Below, in pieces: positions 60,693 through 64,000 of a DNA stretch of 64,000 nt; the first letter of the stretch is position 1, and every line of letters starts with the position of its first letter. The notes beneath the pieces are model-generated. The model was not told where the DNA came from and did not search any database. It saw nothing but the letters and a program-made list of their open reading frames with translations. Both the position numbers and the translations under genes were made by a program. The stretch comes from Cyanobacteria bacterium TGS_CYA1 (GTDB taxonomy: Bacteria > Cyanobacteriota > Vampirovibrionia > Obscuribacterales > Obscuribacteraceae): assembly GCA_026129135.1 (NCBI GenBank), contig JAHCIQ010000001.1, positions 1 to 64,000 on the forward strand. Reading direction: 5' to 3'.

Positions 60693-61562
60693 TTGAACGG
60701 AATAGCTTACATTGGAATCGGCATTATGGGTGGTGGCATGGCTGCCAACCTGGCAAAGCAAGGACATGCCTGCAAAGTCTGGAACAGAAGCCAGAATAGT
60801 CCGAATCTGAAACGAGCTCTGGACGCTGGCTGCTCGAATTTCCCGTCGATTAGTGAGGCGGTTAGAGAAGCCGATATCATTTTCACATGTTTGTCTGAGG
60901 AAAAAGACCTCGACCAGATTATTCTGGGTAATGATGGAATCGCAGAACATGCAAAGAAAGGCGCCATCATAGTCGACATGGCGACAACCGGTCCTGGATG
61001 TTCTAAAAGAATTGCAACGAGTCTGGCTGAAAAGAATTTGCGATATCTGGATGCTCCAGTTTCGGGTGGGGACGTGGGTGCGAGCGAAGGTACGCTCACC
61101 ATCATGGTGGGCGGAGAAAAGGAGGCTTTCGATAAGACCCTTCCTTATTTCGAATGCATGGGTAAGACTGTTACGCACTGCGGACCTCATGGTGCGGGTC
61201 AGGCTGTCAAACTGTGCAATCAGATTTTGTGCGCTGTGAATCTGGTCGGCGTTTGCGAAGCATTTGCACTTGCGGACAAAATGGAAATAGATAGACAAAT
61301 GATTGTCGATATCTGTGGTGCCGGTGCCGCCGCATCCTGGGCACTGAGTACGCTTGGACCACGCATCGCCAGAGACGATCTTGCTCCTGGATTTAGATTG
61401 GGTCACATGCTCAAAGACTTGAATTTAGTTAAAGACGCGGCAGAAACTCTCGATTTGCCGGGAGTCGATTTGTCGCTTTCGAAATTCGACGACGGTATCA
61501 AGGCTGGTGCAGACGTCGACAAATCGGGAACTCAGTCGATGATATTGGCTTACCAGAAATGA
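60693..61562 (+). CDS. Beta-hydroxyacid dehydrogenase family NAD(P)-oxidoreductase
   Basis: 289 residues from a TTG at 60693 (first in-frame start after the antitoxin stop). Rossmann motif GIGIMGGGMAANL near 8-20, substrate-binding DAPVSGGDVGASEGTLTIMVGG near 122-143, and GAGQAVKLCNQ near 166-176 with the catalytic Lys. The family includes 3-hydroxyisobutyrate dehydrogenase and glyoxylate/succinic semialdehyde reductases; the GlxR/GLYR-like variants cannot be separated by eye. The ATG of the next gene overlaps its TGA. Confidence 0.92.
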   Translation: MNGIAYIGIGIMGGGMAANLAKQGHACKVWNRSQNSPNLKRALDAGCSNFPSISEAVREADIIFTCLSEEKDLDQIILGNDGIAEHAKKGAIIVDMATTGPGCSKRIATSLAEKNLRYLDAPVSGGDVGASEGTLTIMVGGEKEAFDKTLPYFECMGKTVTHCGPHGAGQAVKLCNQILCAVNLVGVCEAFALADKMEIDRQMIVDICGAGAAASWALSTLGPRIARDDLAPGFRLGHMLKDLNLVKDAAETLDLPGVDLSLSKFDDGIKAGADVDKSGTQSMILAYQK

Positions 61563-61939
61563 TGGACGTAATTTTCTGGATTGCGCTTGCGGTCTCGATT
61601 ATTGCTCTTGGACTATTGTATACGAGAAAGATTGATACTCGGATTCTGGACAATCTAGCACTCTGCTCAGCATTTTTGAACTTGCCACCGCTTGTTCGAG
61701 CCATTAAATGGGGGCACGAATTTTTTATGTTCCTTTTTCCAATTTGCTATTTCACAGCTGTTTATTTTCTATTGAAAGGAGTGCAAGCATCGTTAGGTGA
61801 AAAGGAAAATTACAATCGCGCCATAATAATCATCTGGGCGGTGAGCACCCTTACTCTGATGATCACTCATCTTCCAGTAATCTGGATGATTTTGGGTGTG
61901 ATTATGTCAGGTGGACAAATGGTGATTCTATCCAAATAG
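61559..61939 (+). CDS. Hypothetical four-helix membrane protein
   Basis: 126 residues with four hydrophobic helices, near 4-22, 33-48, 54-75 and 88-120. Short polar loops; no motifs recognised. The ATG overlaps the dehydrogenase stop, so it is translationally coupled. It may be an accessory subunit or an unrelated passenger of the operon. Confidence 0.68.
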   Translation: MMDVIFWIALAVSIIALGLLYTRKIDTRILDNLALCSAFLNLPPLVRAIKWGHEFFMFLFPICYFTAVYFLLKGVQASLGEKENYNRAIIIIWAVSTLTLMITHLPVIWMILGVIMSGGQMVILSK

Positions 61940-62029
61940 TGACACATTGCAACAGGTTCTAAAGAGCTTTGGCGCCCATAGAGCTGTTAATATATGCGTT
62001 TGTTTACTGCATTTAATGGGTTTGCACAA

Positions 62030-62584
62030 ATGACAGACAGCACAGGCGGCACCGCGTCGGGCGGTACTCCAAATCCTAACCCCAACTTAAAAACAGGCAC
62101 TAAAAAATCGGGTGGTTCTAGTTTTCCGATGATTGTGGCAGTGCTTGCACTTCTTGCAGGCGGAGCAGGGTTCGGCTACGGCTACATGCAAACATTCGTC
62201 CCTGTTGAAGGTGGAGCAGCTGGATTTCTTGGTGGCGGGCTCAAGCATCAATATTTTCTCAAAGCTCGCGTGGGCGATCGCTCACCTTACAACGTCACTG
62301 TAAGTCTCAATGGTCATAATGTCGGCACCATGTCTACTGATAAAGTGATGGAAGTCACTCAATATGTAGTGAAGGATCGCAATAAAATTCGTTTCGAAGC
62401 AAAACGTTTGCCCGATGGAATGTTTGGTGCCACCGGTGCATATATAGATATTAGCTTGAACAGCGGTCGCGGAACGCCAGACGGTGGATTCACCGATGGT
62501 CAGCCACTCGTCAAATACGAGCGCACTGCAAACGACAAAGGCGATTTCGACGACAAAATGGATTGGACTACTGTAAATGAGTAG
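62030..62584 (+). CDS. Hypothetical membrane-anchored protein
   Basis: 184 residues from ATG 62030; an ATG at 61994 adds 12 residues. Polar Gly/Thr/Asn-rich N-terminus (about 1-33), one transmembrane helix (about 35-56), and an extracytoplasmic beta-rich domain (about 75-184) with SPYNVTVSLNGHNVGT, of PEGA-like outline only. No family is certain. Its last 8 bases overlap the start of the SLH-type gene, so both are probably parts of one surface system. Confidence 0.68.
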   Translation: MTDSTGGTASGGTPNPNPNLKTGTKKSGGSSFPMIVAVLALLAGGAGFGYGYMQTFVPVEGGAAGFLGGGLKHQYFLKARVGDRSPYNVTVSLNGHNVGTMSTDKVMEVTQYVVKDRNKIRFEAKRLPDGMFGATGAYIDISLNSGRGTPDGGFTDGQPLVKYERTANDKGDFDDKMDWTTVNE

Positions 62585-63551
62585 TTTTCCTAGACTAGTC
62601 GTGCTTGCAAATGCAGGTCTTTTAATTGGGACCATGTTCTTTGGTGGTTATGCTGCGGGCGTAAATGTCCGCGCGATAAGGCTCGATGCAGGTAAACCAG
62701 AAGGTATTGCAGCAAAGCATATAACTAGAACCGAAACTGGTGATGCTGATCATTCCAAAGGCGAGGTGGCAACGGCTGTCACTGGAAGCACGGGTTCTAC
62801 TACTGGGACTACTCAGATATCCCAGACTTCGACTTCCTCTACTACAGGCACTTCGTCTGGTATTGCAACTACAGCAGAAAAATTCTCTGATATAGAAAAA
62901 ACTGACAGACGCCTGGTGCCGAGTCTTATCGCCGCTGCAAATGCTGGTGTACTCGATGTAAGCGCAGATAATTTGTTCCATCCAAACGATCCAGTTACAC
63001 GTGCAGATTTCACTCGCTGGATGGTTCGCACGAAACAAATTCCAAAAGTGCCGGCTGAAGCGCAAAGTTACGCAGACGTTGCTAAAGACAACAAATACTT
63101 TGACGATATAGAAACTGCGACAGCGTCTCAAATGGTCCAGGGCTATCCACGCAAAGGCTCATCAGAGAAAGATTTCAAGCCCGACAATTTTATTACGCGC
63201 GAAGAGTTCGCCGTCATGTACGGCACTTTTTCAGGCAAGCGTAGTCGTGCAGAAAAGCTTGCCGAAACTGATATCAAAGATTATTTGCGCTACGATTCCA
63301 AAACATCGAGCATTTGTCCTGCCGCTTATCGCGACGAGGGCGAAATCGACGACTGGGCTCGCAAGTGGGTTGCCATCGCACAACAGACTGGTGTAATAGA
63401 TCAGGCATTTGATTGTGCGCCGAATAATAGCGAAGATCCAAAAAGGTATTTGCATCCGCAAAAGCGCATGACACGCGCAGAAGCAGTGAACATCCTGGTT
63501 AAGCTTTATGGTGTTTCTGCTCAAAGCAGCATGAAGGACAAAGAAAAATGA
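62577..63551 (+). CDS. SLH-domain surface protein
   Basis: 324 residues. Signal or anchor helix about 8-28, then a Thr/Ser-rich linker (about 55-95). Three S-layer-homology-like units: about 100-150 (FSDIEKTDRRLVPSLIAAANAGV...NDPVTRADFTRWM), about 165-220 (FDDIETATASQMVQGYP...DNFITREEFAVMY) and about 245-312 (WARKWVAIAQQTGVID...KRMTRAEAVNILV). SLH modules bind cell-wall polymers or outer-membrane peptidoglycan links. Overlaps the genes on both sides by a few bases. Confidence 0.86.
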   Translation: MSSFPRLVVLANAGLLIGTMFFGGYAAGVNVRAIRLDAGKPEGIAAKHITRTETGDADHSKGEVATAVTGSTGSTTGTTQISQTSTSSTTGTSSGIATTAEKFSDIEKTDRRLVPSLIAAANAGVLDVSADNLFHPNDPVTRADFTRWMVRTKQIPKVPAEAQSYADVAKDNKYFDDIETATASQMVQGYPRKGSSEKDFKPDNFITREEFAVMYGTFSGKRSRAEKLAETDIKDYLRYDSKTSSICPAAYRDEGEIDDWARKWVAIAQQTGVIDQAFDCAPNNSEDPKRYLHPQKRMTRAEAVNILVKLYGVSAQSSMKDKEK

Positions 63552-63697
63552 AAGACTCTGAGTTTTTAAAAGTGAAAAAATCAGATGCCGGATTCATGAT
63601 TATTTTGTCGATTTTGTTTGCAATTTCGCTTGGTTATTATTTCGGTACACAACTAAATTTCGAGACAAAAGCTACTTCTCACAAAACGAACTCTTAA
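63548..63697 (+). CDS. Small 49-residue membrane protein
   Basis: ATG 63548 overlaps the TGA of the SLH gene (ATGA), and the frame runs 49 codons to TAA 63697. One hydrophobic helix (about 16-32, FMIILSILFAISLGYYFG) with a charged N-terminus (KDSEFLKVKKSD). The overlap and composition make it likely real, though it is too short for usual gene calls. Its end overlaps the convergent partial gene by 26 bases. Confidence 0.55.
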   Translation: MKDSEFLKVKKSDAGFMIILSILFAISLGYYFGTQLNFETKATSHKTNS

Positions 63698-64000
63698 ATC
63701 CCTGGTCGGGGCACGGTGAGTCTTCAGAAGAGCATTTAAAGCCGCTTGTAAGGAATTTTTCCATTTTGTCGACTACTTCATCAGCCGGTCCCGGATCGAT
63801 TGCTCTGACAAGAATGTTGCGTTTTTCATACAATGTAGCTGCGCTTTTGATCAGCATCTTCATGTCCTCGTCGGGAGACTCGCACATGGTAAATGTGATC
63901 AAGCCGCCCCCACCTTCCATGGCGTTTGCCGAGTGTCTGATACAGGTCAAAGTCCGCTTGATAGCCAGGCGAGAAGGGTTTCGAAGTGCTGAGCCAACAC
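63672..64000 (-). CDS. Partial gene at right edge, C-terminal part only
   Basis: The frame is open from the stop at 63672-63674 to the window edge (about 108 codons), so the protein continues outside. The visible part has helices and strands in alpha/beta order (GGGGLITFTMCESPDEDMKM; RNILVRAIDPGPADEVVDKM) and ends in a Cys-containing tail (FKCSSEDSPCPDQG). No family is recognised. A TTG at 63950 would give only 92 residues and is not needed. Confidence 0.6.
   Translation of the reverse strand, partial: VGSALRNPSRLAIKRTLTCIRHSANAMEGGGGLITFTMCESPDEDMKMLIKSAATLYEKRNILVRAIDPGPADEVVDKMEKFLTSGFKCSSEDSPCPDQGFKSSFCEK

Overview
The window looks like chromosomal DNA of a Gram-negative-type bacterium with a mid-40s %GC (estimated by eye). 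Lineage is inference: a stand-alone double Clp_N protein that reads much like the N-domain of cyanobacterial ClpC, a RecG with a long N-terminal extension, an MglA-type GTPase, S-layer-homology modules, bestrophin, DUF2339 and many secreted TPR or unnamed proteins together suggest a non-photosynthetic relative of Cyanobacteria (Vampirovibrionia/Melainabacteria, Obscuribacter-like). No phage, complete insertion sequence, CRISPR array or rRNA was seen. Two tRNA genes are present: Leu-GAG at 10.4 kb (minus) and Ser-GGA at 52.9 kb (plus).

Layout. 0-2.6 kb is gene-poor, with short orphan ORFs, a strong terminator and about 1 kb without a supported gene. 2.7-15 kb is mostly core: comM/yifB, a four-repeat MshEN-like protein, murA, a lipoprotein cytochrome c, a HerA-type ATPase with a small partner, tRNA-Leu, a DUF151 nuclease, an overlapping minus-strand run (NTF2-like protein, lspA, rluD, lapA-like) and mdh. 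15-23 kb holds a PDZ protein, an apparent sugar operon (TIM-barrel isomerase, GH38 alpha-mannosidase, double Clp_N protein), an atypical prephenate-dehydratase-like protein and proS. 23-26 kb is dominated by a TadE-like pseudopilin fused to about 450 residues of Gly-Pro-X collagen-like repeat.

26-35 kb has an OmpR-type two-component pair, a DeoR regulator divergent from a 5'(3')-nucleotidase, membrane proteins including one too short for routine calling, and a DUF2339 protein. 35-50 kb is an accessory block rich in signal peptides: lipoproteins, duplicated TonB-C-like domains, WG repeats, a tandem degenerate J-domain protein, two secreted paralogues, an SGNH hydrolase, TPR proteins, and a small CULT (cereblon-type) protein with the complete tri-tryptophan pocket.

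50-64 kb returns to core functions: cobS, tpiA, tRNA-Ser, prfA-prmC, hslO, rpmB, mglA and recG, then a RelE/HigB-HigA type toxin-antitoxin pair, a beta-hydroxyacid dehydrogenase and an SLH-containing membrane/surface operon.

Regulation. Many starts have a clear AGGAGG-type ribosome binding site. A second class has none and instead carries a TANNNT -10-like hexamer exactly 6 nt before the start codon, which suggests leaderless transcription for part of the gene set. The most noteworthy items are the CULT protein, the pseudopilin-collagen fusion, the leaderless-promoter signature and several families with key catalytic residues missing (J domains, prephenate dehydratase, receiver domain).
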